Source: Actinoplanes ianthinogenes (GTDB lineage: Bacteria > Actinomycetota > Actinomycetes > Mycobacteriales > Micromonosporaceae). From it: 64,000 nt of DNA. Of this stretch, positions 48,501 through 56,705 are shown one piece after another (position 1 is the stretch's first letter; each line of letters starts with the position of its first letter). A program made the translations under genes and the position numbers. Location: positions 3,551,501-3,615,500 of the forward strand of contig NZ_AP023356.1 of NCBI RefSeq assembly GCF_018324205.1, in the 5' to 3' direction. The notes beneath the pieces are model-generated. The model saw only the letters and a program-made list of their open reading frames with translations. It had not been told where the DNA came from and ran no database searches.

Positions 48501-50500
48501 CGCACCTCGGCCAGCTCCCGGTGCGCCTTCGGCGGGCGCAACCCGAAGTCGTACAGATAGATGAGCCCGTCCTCGCGCCGGATCTCGTACGGCCGCTCGT
48601 CGCTGACCTGCACGCCCAGCGAGTGCAGCACCGGCAGCACGGCGGAGAGCATCATCGGCTCGCCGAACCGGTACACCTTGAACCGGATGTCGTGGTCGTC
48701 CGGCTGCGGCGCCCCGTCCGGGCCGAGCTTGCGCCGCCGGTACAGGTGCATCTCCAGCTGGCCGGGCTCCTCCAGCAGCTCCAGCTTGGCCAGGTCCTGC
48801 ATGCCCTCGTACGGCGTGTGCCCGTTCTTGTAGCTCTCCGGGTACGCGTGGGCATACCGGGCGAACAGGTCCTTGGCCGGCTCGTCGCCCAGCTTGCGCT
48901 CCAGGACCAGGGAGAAGTCGTCGTCCCACATCCGGGTGGCGTCGGCCAGCAGCTCGGCCAGCGTGTTCGGGTCGAGCTGCCCGGGCGGGTCGGCCGGGTC
49001 GGTGCGCACGATGAAGTGCACCCGGGCCAGCATCCGCTCGGTCACCCGGGTGGTGTAGTCCACCCCGACGCCGTTCAGCTCGCGCAGCAGGATCTCCTGC
49101 ATCCGCAGCCGGTTGCCGGTGGTGAACCGGTCCCGGGGCAGGTAGATCAGGCACGAGATGAACCGGCCGTACCCGTCCCGGCGCAGGAACAGGCGCAGCT
49201 GCCGGCGGCCGGCCATCCGCAGCACGCCGATGACCGCCTCGTACAGGTCATCGGTCTTGATCTGGAAGAGCTCGTCGCGCGGGTACGTCTCCAGGATCTG
49301 GAGCAGGTCCTTGCCCGAGTGGCCGCGCGGCGACAGGCCGGAACGGTCCATCACCTCGGTGACCTTGCGCTTGACCACCGGCAGTTCCCGGACGCTGGTC
49401 CGGTACGCCGAGCTGGAGAACAGGCCCAGGAAGCGCCGCTCGCCGGTGACGTTGCCGTCGGAGTCGAAGACCTTGACGCTGATGTAGTCGAGGTAGGCGG
49501 AGCGGTGCACGGTGGCCCGCGAGTTCGCCTTGGTGATCACCAGGAGCCGCTTCTCCATGGCCCGCTCGTACGCCTCGGGCGCCATGGTGTCCAGCCGCCG
49601 CGGCCGGCTCTCGCCCCGCAGGATGCCCAGGCCGGTGCCGTGCACCGCGGTCAGGACCCCGTCGTCCAGCCGGTACTCGCGGTAGCCCAGGAAGGTGAAG
49701 TGGTCGTGCGCGAGCCACTTGAGCAGCTCGATCGAGTCGGTGACGTCCTTCTCCGGCACCGGCAGCCGCCGGTCCGACCCGCGGGCGGTGGCCAGCTCGT
49801 CGGCGATGACCAGGGCCCGCTGGCGCATCCGCGGCCAGTCCTCGACCGCCTCGCGCACGTCGGTCAGCACCCGGCGGACCTCGTTGAGCAGCTGGTCGCG
49901 GGCGTCGCTGCGGCGGACCGGGTCGATCTCGATCCGGATCCAGCTCTCCACCAGGTCACCCTCGATGGCGTCGTCCGGCTCGACGTCCGCCTCCAGCTCG
50001 CTGAGCGCGCCCAGCGGCTCCCGGCGCACCACGATCAGCGGGTGCACCATCAGGTAGACCTGGAGGTTGTGCGCGGTGAGCAGGGCGATCACCGAGTCGA
50101 CCAGGAACGGCATGTCGTCGGTGACGATCTGGAGCACGGTGTGCGCCTGCGGGCCGCGCGGCTCGGTGAGGTCCAGTTTCAGCTCGCCCGGCAACCTGTT
50201 CCGGGCCAGCTCGCGGTGCTCGACCGCGGCCGTGAACATCTCCTCCGGGGTGTACCCGACCAGCTCCTCGTCGGGGGCGAACCGCCAGAAGCGGTCGACC
50301 AGCGACGCGGTGGTGTGGTCCTCGCCGGCTCGCTCCACCGCCTGAGCGACCAGGCGCTCGGCATTCGGCAGCGGCTCGTCGAGCTCTCCGGAGTCGGTGG
50401 ACGCACCGAGCCGCCCGGTGAGGGCAAGCCCGGGTCCGGGCCCCGGTGAGTCGGGCACGGTCTGATCAGAATCGGTCGCTGCCTCGTCGGCGACAGGCAT
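45557..50500 (-). CDS. NAD-specific glutamate dehydrogenase, large type
   Basis: 1647 aa, the size of the ~180-kDa NAD-GDH family. N-terminal ~450 residues look like ACT-type regulatory domains ([40 protein letters not shown]). The catalytic core starts near 820: [40 protein letters not shown] and, further on, [20 protein letters not shown] with INGGIGTY-type sequence. It deaminates glutamate to 2-oxoglutarate with NAD+, a catabolic role. The N-terminal ~40 residues are low-complexity. Monocistronic; divergent from the PBP gene across 211 bp. Confidence 0.95.
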   Translation of the reverse strand: [1647 protein letters not shown]

Positions 50501-50711
50501 GGTCCGGCGCTCCCCTCACCCACGACACTGTGGGTTCGAACGTGTCGGGCACAGCCTAGAACGCCCGGGCGCGGCACCTTCACACCCAGGGTGTGCCAGC
50601 CCGACAGGTGGGCTGATATGCGAGCTTTCGACCGGTGCGGGGCGGCACGAATGGCCTCCGGCGACTACCGTGCGATCAGCCCAGCAAGACGTACCCACAG
50701 GGGGAAACCTC

Positions 50712-52619
50712 ATGCGCCGCGCCACCGCCGGAATGACCACGCTGCTCCTGCTGACCACAGCGGGGCTGGCCGGGTGCTCCGGGGACGACGACCCCCAGGA
50801 CACCGTCGTGGCCTTTCTCAACGGCTGGAAGAGCGGCGACCTGAGCAAAGTGGGCTTCGTCACGTCCGCCGGCGCGAAGATCGCCGCGGCCGACGTGCTG
50901 ACCGGCATCCAGGGGTTCTACGGCGACCTCAAGGACCAGCCGCTCGCCGTCTCGGTGGCCGGTGACCCGGCGGTCTCCGGCGACCTCGCGACCACCCCGA
51001 TCGACGTGAAGTGGACCCTGCCCGGCAACGTGACCTGGGACTACAAGTCCACCGTCCGGATGACCAAGCAGAACAGCGACGGCTGGCAGGTGATCTGGGA
51101 GCCGGCCGTGCTCCAGCCCGAGCTGGAGGCCGGTGAGAAGTTCCGGCTGCGCCGGGTGGCCGCGCAGCGCGGCACGATCGTGGACGCGAACGGCAAGGCG
51201 CTGGTCGGCCCGCAGGAGGTGGTCGTCATCGGGCTCTACCCCGAGAAGATCAAGGACCTGCCGTCGCTGACGAAGTCGCTGACCGCCGCCTTCACGAAGA
51301 TCGGCGTCGACGTCGATCTCAAGAATCTCAAGGACCGGGTCGCCAAGGCCGACCCGGAGGACTTCATCGACCTGGTCAGCCTGCGCCGGGCCGACTACGA
51401 CAAGATCAGATCTTCGGTACGCCCCCTGCCCGGCACCGTGTTCCGGGAGGAGACCCGTCAGCTCGCCCCGACCCGCGCGTTCGCCCGCGCCCTGCTCGGC
51501 ACGGCGGACGCCGCCACCAAGGACGACCTGGAGAAACGTCCCGCCGAGCTGGCCGTCGGCGACGTGGTCGGGCACGGTGGCCTCCAGGAGAAGTACGACC
51601 AGCAGCTGCGCGGCGCGGCCGGGGTGTCCGTGGTGGTCTCCGCCGAGGCGGCCGACGCGTCGACCGAGGAGAAGCCGATCTTCACGTCCAAGCCGGTGGA
51701 CGGCAAGAACGTCAAGGTCACCATCGACACCGCCACGCAGAACGCCGCCGACCAGGCGCTGGCCAAGCAGAAGCAGCCGAGTTCGCTGGTGGCGCTGCGG
51801 ATCAGCGACGGCGCGGTGCTGGCGGTGGCGAACGGGCCGGACCCGGGCGGGGTGAACACCGCGCTGACCGGGCAGGTGCCGCCCGGTTCGACGTACAAGA
51901 TGGTGTCCGCATACGGGCTGCTGTCGTCCGGGAAGGTCACCGCGGACACCGTGGTGGAGTGCCCGAAGACGCGGACGGTGGACGGGCGTACCTTCAAGAA
52001 CTCGCACGACGAGGAACTCGGCAAGACACCGTTCCACGTCGACTTCGCCAAGTCCTGCAACACCGCGTTCGTCGGCCTGGCGCCGCAGCTGGGCGCGGAC
52101 GGCCTGAAGCAGGCGTCCACGGCGCTCGGCATCGGCGGCACGTGGAACATCGGGGTCGACGTCTTCACCGGAAAGGTCTCCGACGGCGCGAGCGCGACCG
52201 AGCTGGCCGCCGCCACCTTCGGGCAGGGCAGCACCGCGGTCAGCCCGATCGCGATGGCGGCCGCCACCGCGGCGGTGGCCAAGGGCGCCTTCCAGCCACC
52301 CAAACTGGTGCTCGACCCGGCGCCGGCCGCCGCCGGCGCCACCGGCACGCTCGACGCGAAGGCGGTGACCGCGCTGCGGTCGATGATGCGCGAGGTGGTC
52401 ACCGGCGGCACCGGCACCGCGCTGAAGGGCGTCCCGGGCGGCGAGGTCTACGGCAAGACCGGCACCGCCGAGTTCGCGAACGGGTCGGACGAGACGCACT
52501 CGTGGTTCATCGGATACCAGGGTGACGTGGCCTTCGCCGTGATGGTGCAGAAGGGCGGGGCCGGCTCGGAGGCGGCCGTCCCGATCGTCAAGGACTTCCT
52601 CACCACGCTGGCGAAGTAG
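50712..52619 (+). CDS. Class B penicillin-binding lipoprotein
   Basis: 635 aa from ATG 50712 with AGGGGGA upstream. Lipoprotein signal ends TTAGLAGCS (Cys near 22). An NTF2-like MecA_N domain follows (VVAFLNGWKSGDLSKVGFVT), then a PBP dimerisation domain and a transpeptidase with all motifs: STYK near 395, SCN near 448, KTGT near 581. It cross-links peptidoglycan outside the membrane. The MecA_N domain and lipid anchor place it with the Streptomyces/Actinoplanes PBP2a-like group, which may differ in β-lactam affinity; resistance is not implied. Its stop directly abuts that of the convergent arginase-like gene. Confidence 0.92.
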   Translation: MRRATAGMTTLLLLTTAGLAGCSGDDDPQDTVVAFLNGWKSGDLSKVGFVTSAGAKIAAADVLTGIQGFYGDLKDQPLAVSVAGDPAVSGDLATTPIDVKWTLPGNVTWDYKSTVRMTKQNSDGWQVIWEPAVLQPELEAGEKFRLRRVAAQRGTIVDANGKALVGPQEVVVIGLYPEKIKDLPSLTKSLTAAFTKIGVDVDLKNLKDRVAKADPEDFIDLVSLRRADYDKIRSSVRPLPGTVFREETRQLAPTRAFARALLGTADAATKDDLEKRPAELAVGDVVGHGGLQEKYDQQLRGAAGVSVVVSAEAADASTEEKPIFTSKPVDGKNVKVTIDTATQNAADQALAKQKQPSSLVALRISDGAVLAVANGPDPGGVNTALTGQVPPGSTYKMVSAYGLLSSGKVTADTVVECPKTRTVDGRTFKNSHDEELGKTPFHVDFAKSCNTAFVGLAPQLGADGLKQASTALGIGGTWNIGVDVFTGKVSDGASATELAAATFGQGSTAVSPIAMAAATAAVAKGAFQPPKLVLDPAPAAAGATGTLDAKAVTALRSMMREVVTGGTGTALKGVPGGEVYGKTGTAEFANGSDETHSWFIGYQGDVAFAVMVQKGGAGSEAAVPIVKDFLTTLAK

Positions 52620-54095
52620 TCAGACGACGCCCGCCGGGCCCGCCGGGCCCAGACCCGGGGTGTGCAGCGTGAGCGCCCCGGCGGCCGGCGGGTCGGCCGG
52701 GGGCCGCGGGCGCAGCATCCCGGGCCGGGTGGCCGGCAGCGGCTCCGAGTCGAGCAGCGGAGCGGAGCCGAGCGGGCGGGTGAGCAGCCGTATCCCGGGC
52801 GGCTCCGGTCCGTCCTCCGCGGTCTCCCCGGTCCTCTCCTCGGTCTCCCCGGTCTCCCCGGTCTCCTCCGCGAACTGCTCATCGGCGACCGCGACGACCT
52901 CCTCGACCGATGACTCGCCGACCGGGTCGTCCTCGGGCTGAGGCTCCGGTTGCGCCTCAGGGTCGAGGTGCGACTCGGGTTCGGGTTCGAGATGCGGCTC
53001 CGGATCCGGGTCGAGATCCGGCTCCGGCTCAGGGTCCGGCTCCGTGACGACGCCGTTCGGCGAGGACACGACCTCGACCGGCTCGTCCACCACCGGGTCG
53101 ATATCAGGTGCGATCGGGACGGACCGGGCGGCCGGCTGGTTCGCCAGATCCCGCCGAGCCGCGATCAGATCCGGTCGCGGCGTCACCGTCCGCACCGGCG
53201 CCAGCCCACTCACCACCGCCGACGTGATCTCCTCGGCATACCGCCCGTCCGGGTCGTAGTCCGGGTCGAAGACGGTGATCTCCACCCCGAGGCAGTGCGG
53301 CGAATCCACCAGCCCGGTGAGCAGCAGCTCCAGCTCCGGAAAGGCGATGCCACCGGGATCCGGCGCGTCCACCGCCGGCATCACCGCGGGGTCGAGCACG
53401 TCGACGTCCACATGCACCCAGTAACCGGCGCAGTCCACCAGCTGATCGCGGGCCCACTGCGCGCTGCGCGCCGCCCCCTCGGCCCGCAGCATCGGCACCG
53501 GGCGGGTGACGATCCCGGCGGCCTGGAGGTCCAGCCGGTACTCGTCCTGGGCCCGGATGCCGAGCACCACCACGTCGACGTCCCGGAAATAGGGCCGGCG
53601 GCTCTCGATCGCCGCCAGGTCGGCCTGCCCCCGGCCGGTGACCAGGGCCAGGTCCTCCCCCGCGGCCGCGCCGACATAGGACGCGTTGCCGGGGTGCCGG
53701 AAATCGGAGTGACCGTCCACGAAGACCAGCCCGATCCGGCCGCCGACCGCCTCGCCGAGCCGGTGCATGGCCAGCCCGGAGCCGATCAGGATCGAGCAGT
53801 CCCCGCCGAGGATCACCGGGAACTCGCCGTTGTCGATGATCGCGCCGATCCGGTCGGCGAGCGCCCGCGAGTACGCCGCGATCTCCGGGGCGTGCGCGAC
53901 GCCGTCGCCGGGGCGCCAGTCACCCGGGTCGTACCGCGGCGGGGTGAGGCAGCCGGCGTCCCGGGCCGCGAGCCGGGTCAGCAGGCCGTGGTCGCGGAGG
54001 GCGCCGGGCGCCTTGGCACAGCCCGGCACCGACGTCGCGGTCGGCGGGCGCAGGCCGAGATTGGACGGCGCGTCCAGAACGGCGATGCGTCGCAC
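52620..54095 (-). CDS. Arginase/agmatinase-family protein with acidic C-terminal extension
   Basis: 491 aa from GTG 54095 (GGGAGGG upstream). Residues 1–300 are the ureohydrolase fold: ILGGDCSILIGSGLAMHRLG, VFVDGHSDFRHPG and WVHVDVDVLDPAVMPAVDAP. Metal ligands are kept in DGHSD and HVDVDVLDP, but the usual GGDHS is GGDCS, with Cys in place of the first His ligand. Catalysis is therefore uncertain, and substrate could differ from arginine or agmatine. After residue 330 a low-complexity region rich in Glu, Pro and Asp (EPEPDLDPDPEPHLEPEPES …) and Glu/Thr repeats makes a ~160-residue disordered tail, absent from ordinary arginases. Confidence 0.85.
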   Translation of the reverse strand: MRRIAVLDAPSNLGLRPPTATSVPGCAKAPGALRDHGLLTRLAARDAGCLTPPRYDPGDWRPGDGVAHAPEIAAYSRALADRIGAIIDNGEFPVILGGDCSILIGSGLAMHRLGEAVGGRIGLVFVDGHSDFRHPGNASYVGAAAGEDLALVTGRGQADLAAIESRRPYFRDVDVVVLGIRAQDEYRLDLQAAGIVTRPVPMLRAEGAARSAQWARDQLVDCAGYWVHVDVDVLDPAVMPAVDAPDPGGIAFPELELLLTGLVDSPHCLGVEITVFDPDYDPDGRYAEEITSAVVSGLAPVRTVTPRPDLIAARRDLANQPAARSVPIAPDIDPVVDEPVEVVSSPNGVVTEPDPEPEPDLDPDPEPHLEPEPESHLDPEAQPEPQPEDDPVGESSVEEVVAVADEQFAEETGETGETEERTGETAEDGPEPPGIRLLTRPLGSAPLLDSEPLPATRPGMLRPRPPADPPAAGALTLHTPGLGPAGPAGVV

Positions 54096-54128
54096 GACGC
54101 CCTCCCGCTTCCTCGAGAACTGTGGGAT

Positions 54129-55067
54129 CTAGAAGAGTGCGCTGGCCAGTGCGCGCCGCGCGCCCGCCACCGCCGGGTCGTCCGGCCCGGCCACGGCGAA
54201 CAGCGACAGCAGGTGCTTGCGTACGGCGTCACGATCCTCGCCGGAGGTCCGCTTGACCAGAGCGACCAGCCGCGCGTACGCGTCCTCCGCCTGCCCGCTG
54301 AGCACCTCGACGTCGGCGGCCAGCCGCTGGGCCTCCAGGTCGTCCGGGTCGGCGGCGGCCCGGGACAGGATCGACGCCGGGTCCTGCCCGTTGATCCGCC
54401 GATACAGCCCGACCTGCGCGAGGCCGGCCTCGGCGGCCGCGTCGGCGGGCGACTCGGCCAGAATCTTCTTGTACGCCGCCTCGGCCGCGTCCAGGTCGCC
54501 CACCATCAGGGCGTCGTCGGCCGCGTCCAGCCGCGGGTCCTCCGGCGCGGCCGCGCCGGAGCTCACCCCGGCGGCCTTGAGCACCGCGTCGATGTACTGC
54601 TTGACCTGCGCCTCGGACAGCACGCCGGTGAAGCCCTCGACCGGCTGCCCGCCGATCACCGCGAGCACCATCGGGATGCCCTGCACCCGGAACGCCTGGG
54701 CGAGCCGGGGGTTGGCGTCCACATCGACCTTGCCGAGCACCCAGGCGCCCTGGCCCTCGACGGCCAGTTTCTCCAGCACCGGGGAGAGCTGCTTGCACGG
54801 CCCGCACCAGTCGGCCCAGAAGTCGAGGATCACCGGGGTGGAGAGCGAGCGCTCCAGCACCTCGCTCTGGAAATTGCTCTCGGTGACGTCGATGATCGTC
54901 TCCGGCGCGAGGCCCGGCAGGGTGCCGGGAACGGCACCGGCCGGGGCGCTGTCGGAAGCGGCGGGACGGCTCGGCGCGGCCGGCTTGGCCGGCGCCGGGG
55001 CACGCAGCGCGCTGAGATCGACCGCGCCGCGGGTGAAGATCGACGGAGTGGTCCGTGGGTCGCTCAT
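54129..55067 (-). CDS. Thioredoxin-TPR co-chaperone (CnoX/YbbN-like)
   Basis: 312 aa. Disordered Ala/Pro-rich 1–52, thioredoxin domain with WCGPCK at 87–92 (redox-active, unlike E. coli CnoX which lacks one Cys), then TPR-like helices ([40 protein letters not shown]). Holds and protects unfolded or oxidised clients for GroEL or DnaK; this role is known for the family. Starts 62 bp after the preceding SDR gene stop. Confidence 0.9.
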   Translation of the reverse strand: MSDPRTTPSIFTRGAVDLSALRAPAPAKPAAPSRPAASDSAPAGAVPGTLPGLAPETIIDVTESNFQSEVLERSLSTPVILDFWADWCGPCKQLSPVLEKLAVEGQGAWVLGKVDVDANPRLAQAFRVQGIPMVLAVIGGQPVEGFTGVLSEAQVKQYIDAVLKAAGVSSGAAAPEDPRLDAADDALMVGDLDAAEAAYKKILAESPADAAAEAGLAQVGLYRRINGQDPASILSRAAADPDDLEAQRLAADVEVLSGQAEDAYARLVALVKRTSGEDRDAVRKHLLSLFAVAGPDDPAVAGARRALASALF

Positions 55068-55131
55068 GGTTACCTAGTCTCGCACGCAGTCGCGCCTGTT
55101 CGCGCCGCCACCAGGCGGCCGATATCGGAGG

Positions 55132-56061
55132 TCACCGACCGCCGGCCGGGACCGGCTCGCTGAGATAGCGGACGCCGGTCGCCTCCTCGGAGATCCGCCA
55201 GAGCTCGGCGGCGAGCGCCGGGTCGTCGGCGGGCGCCGCCACCGGGTCGAAATGCACCCGGAGATCCGTTTTCCGGACGCCCGGGCCGAGGGCGACGCCG
55301 GTCCGCGCCTGCGCCGCGGTCGCGGCGAACGCCAGCGGCAGGGTGCCCTGCTCGGCGGTGCGCGCCAGCAGGCCGGTGGCGATCATCAGGAACGCCCGCT
55401 GGGCGAATCCCCGCGCGGTGTCGTGCATCGGCGTGGTCGCCATCCCCGGGTGGGCGACGTAGGCACGCACCGGGCTGCCGGCCGCGCGCAGGCGACGGTC
55501 CAGTTCGGTTCCGAAGAGGATGTTGGCCAGCTTGCTCTCGGTGTACACCCGGCCCGGCGAGAAGCGGCGCGAGGCGGTCAGGTCGGTGAACGGATCGCGT
55601 ACCTTGATGCGCTTGTAGAAGTTGGACGTGACCGCCACGATCCGCGGATCGCGGTCCGGCCGGAACAGGTCGAGCAGCAGCCCGGTGAGCGCGAACGCTC
55701 CGAGGTGGTTGGTGGCGAAGACCCGCTCGTATCCCTGCGGCCCGATCTCCCGCCGCTGCGCACCGATGCCCGCGCTGTTGACCAGCACGTCCAGCGCGCG
55801 GCCGTCGGCGTGCATCCGGTCGGCGAAGCGCCGCACCGAGTCGAGGTCGCCGAGGTCCACCTGACGCACCTCGATCGCCCCGGTCAGCCCGGCCCGCACC
55901 CGGTCGGCCTTGGCGGCGTCGCGCACCGCCATGATCACCGAGGCGCCGCGCCGGGCGAGCTGCTCGGTCAGGATCAGGCCCAGCCCGCTGCTGGCGCCGG
56001 TCACCACCACGGTCCGCCCGCTCTGGTCGGGCATGTCGTCGAATCCCCAGGTCACAGCCAT
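55132..56061 (-). CDS. Short-chain dehydrogenase/reductase
   Basis: 309 aa from ATG 56061 (GGAGG upstream). NAD(P) motif TGASSGLGL, NSAGIG and the catalytic YTESK (Tyr-x3-Lys). It belongs to the extended-insertion retinol-dehydrogenase-like SDR type (VFATNHLGAFALTGLL). Substrate unknown. Divergent TetR gene with a palindromic operator suggests substrate-inducible control. Confidence 0.88.
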   Translation of the reverse strand: MAVTWGFDDMPDQSGRTVVVTGASSGLGLILTEQLARRGASVIMAVRDAAKADRVRAGLTGAIEVRQVDLGDLDSVRRFADRMHADGRALDVLVNSAGIGAQRREIGPQGYERVFATNHLGAFALTGLLLDLFRPDRDPRIVAVTSNFYKRIKVRDPFTDLTASRRFSPGRVYTESKLANILFGTELDRRLRAAGSPVRAYVAHPGMATTPMHDTARGFAQRAFLMIATGLLARTAEQGTLPLAFAATAAQARTGVALGPGVRKTDLRVHFDPVAAPADDPALAAELWRISEEATGVRYLSEPVPAGGR

Positions 56062-56083
56062 GACTTCCGCCACCTCCGGCCTT

Positions 56084-56102
56084 AGCGGATTTTTTATCCG
56101 CT
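56084..56102. promoter_or_regulatory. Palindromic TetR operator candidate
   Basis: AGCGGAT (56084–56090), TTTTT, ATCCGCT (56096–56102): perfect 7-bp arms. It lies in the 71-bp space between the divergent SDR and TetR genes, next to both promoters, the usual place for a TetR operator. Confidence 0.75.
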
Positions 56103-56132
56103 GATCTGACGCCGACCGTAGCACGAGAACGG

Positions 56133-56705
56133 ATGAGTTATCCTCTGCGTGTGACTCTTCGCGCCGACTCGGCCCGGGTACGCGCCCGGATGCTCGCCGC
56201 CGCCCGGGCCCGCGTCGACACCGGCGACCTGGAGCTGCCGATGAACGCCGTCGCCAAGGAGGCGGGCGTCGGGGTCGGCACGATGTACCGGCATTTCGCG
56301 ACCCGGCAGGCGCTGCTCGAGGCGCTGGCCGCGCCGAGCCTCCAGGAGCTCGTCCTGGAGGCACACGCCGCCGCGGCGAGTCCGGATGCCGGCGCCGGGC
56401 TGTCGGCTCTGATCCGGGAGACGCTGCGCCGCCAGCTGACCGATCCGGCCCTGGCCCTCGTGCTGGCCTCCGGCGACGTGGAGTGCGCGGACACCCGAGG
56501 GCTCCTGGGCCACCTGATGACGGCGTCGCAGGAGGTGCTCACCCGGGCTCGCGCGCAGGGCGCGATCCGGGCCGATCTCGCGCCGGACGATCTGCGCCGG
56601 CTGACCTGCGGCATCCGGTACGCGGTGAGCAGCGGCAGCGGTGAGGACGCGACCGCCGCCCTCGACCGCTACCTGGAGATCCTGATGCGGGGCCTGCGCC
56701 CCTAG
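56133..56705 (+). CDS. TetR-family transcriptional regulator
   Basis: 190 aa. N-terminal helix-turn-helix with MNAVAKEAGVGVGTMYRHFA (residues about 34–53), then a ligand-binding C-terminal domain. Start ATG 56133 is chosen for length; a GTG 18 bp later is possible. Represses, most likely, the divergent SDR gene through the palindrome between them. Its stop codon interlocks with that of the convergent mutase gene (TAG/TAG over CTAG at 56702–56705). Confidence 0.9.
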   Translation: MSYPLRVTLRADSARVRARMLAAARARVDTGDLELPMNAVAKEAGVGVGTMYRHFATRQALLEALAAPSLQELVLEAHAAAASPDAGAGLSALIRETLRRQLTDPALALVLASGDVECADTRGLLGHLMTASQEVLTRARAQGAIRADLAPDDLRRLTCGIRYAVSSGSGEDATAALDRYLEILMRGLRP

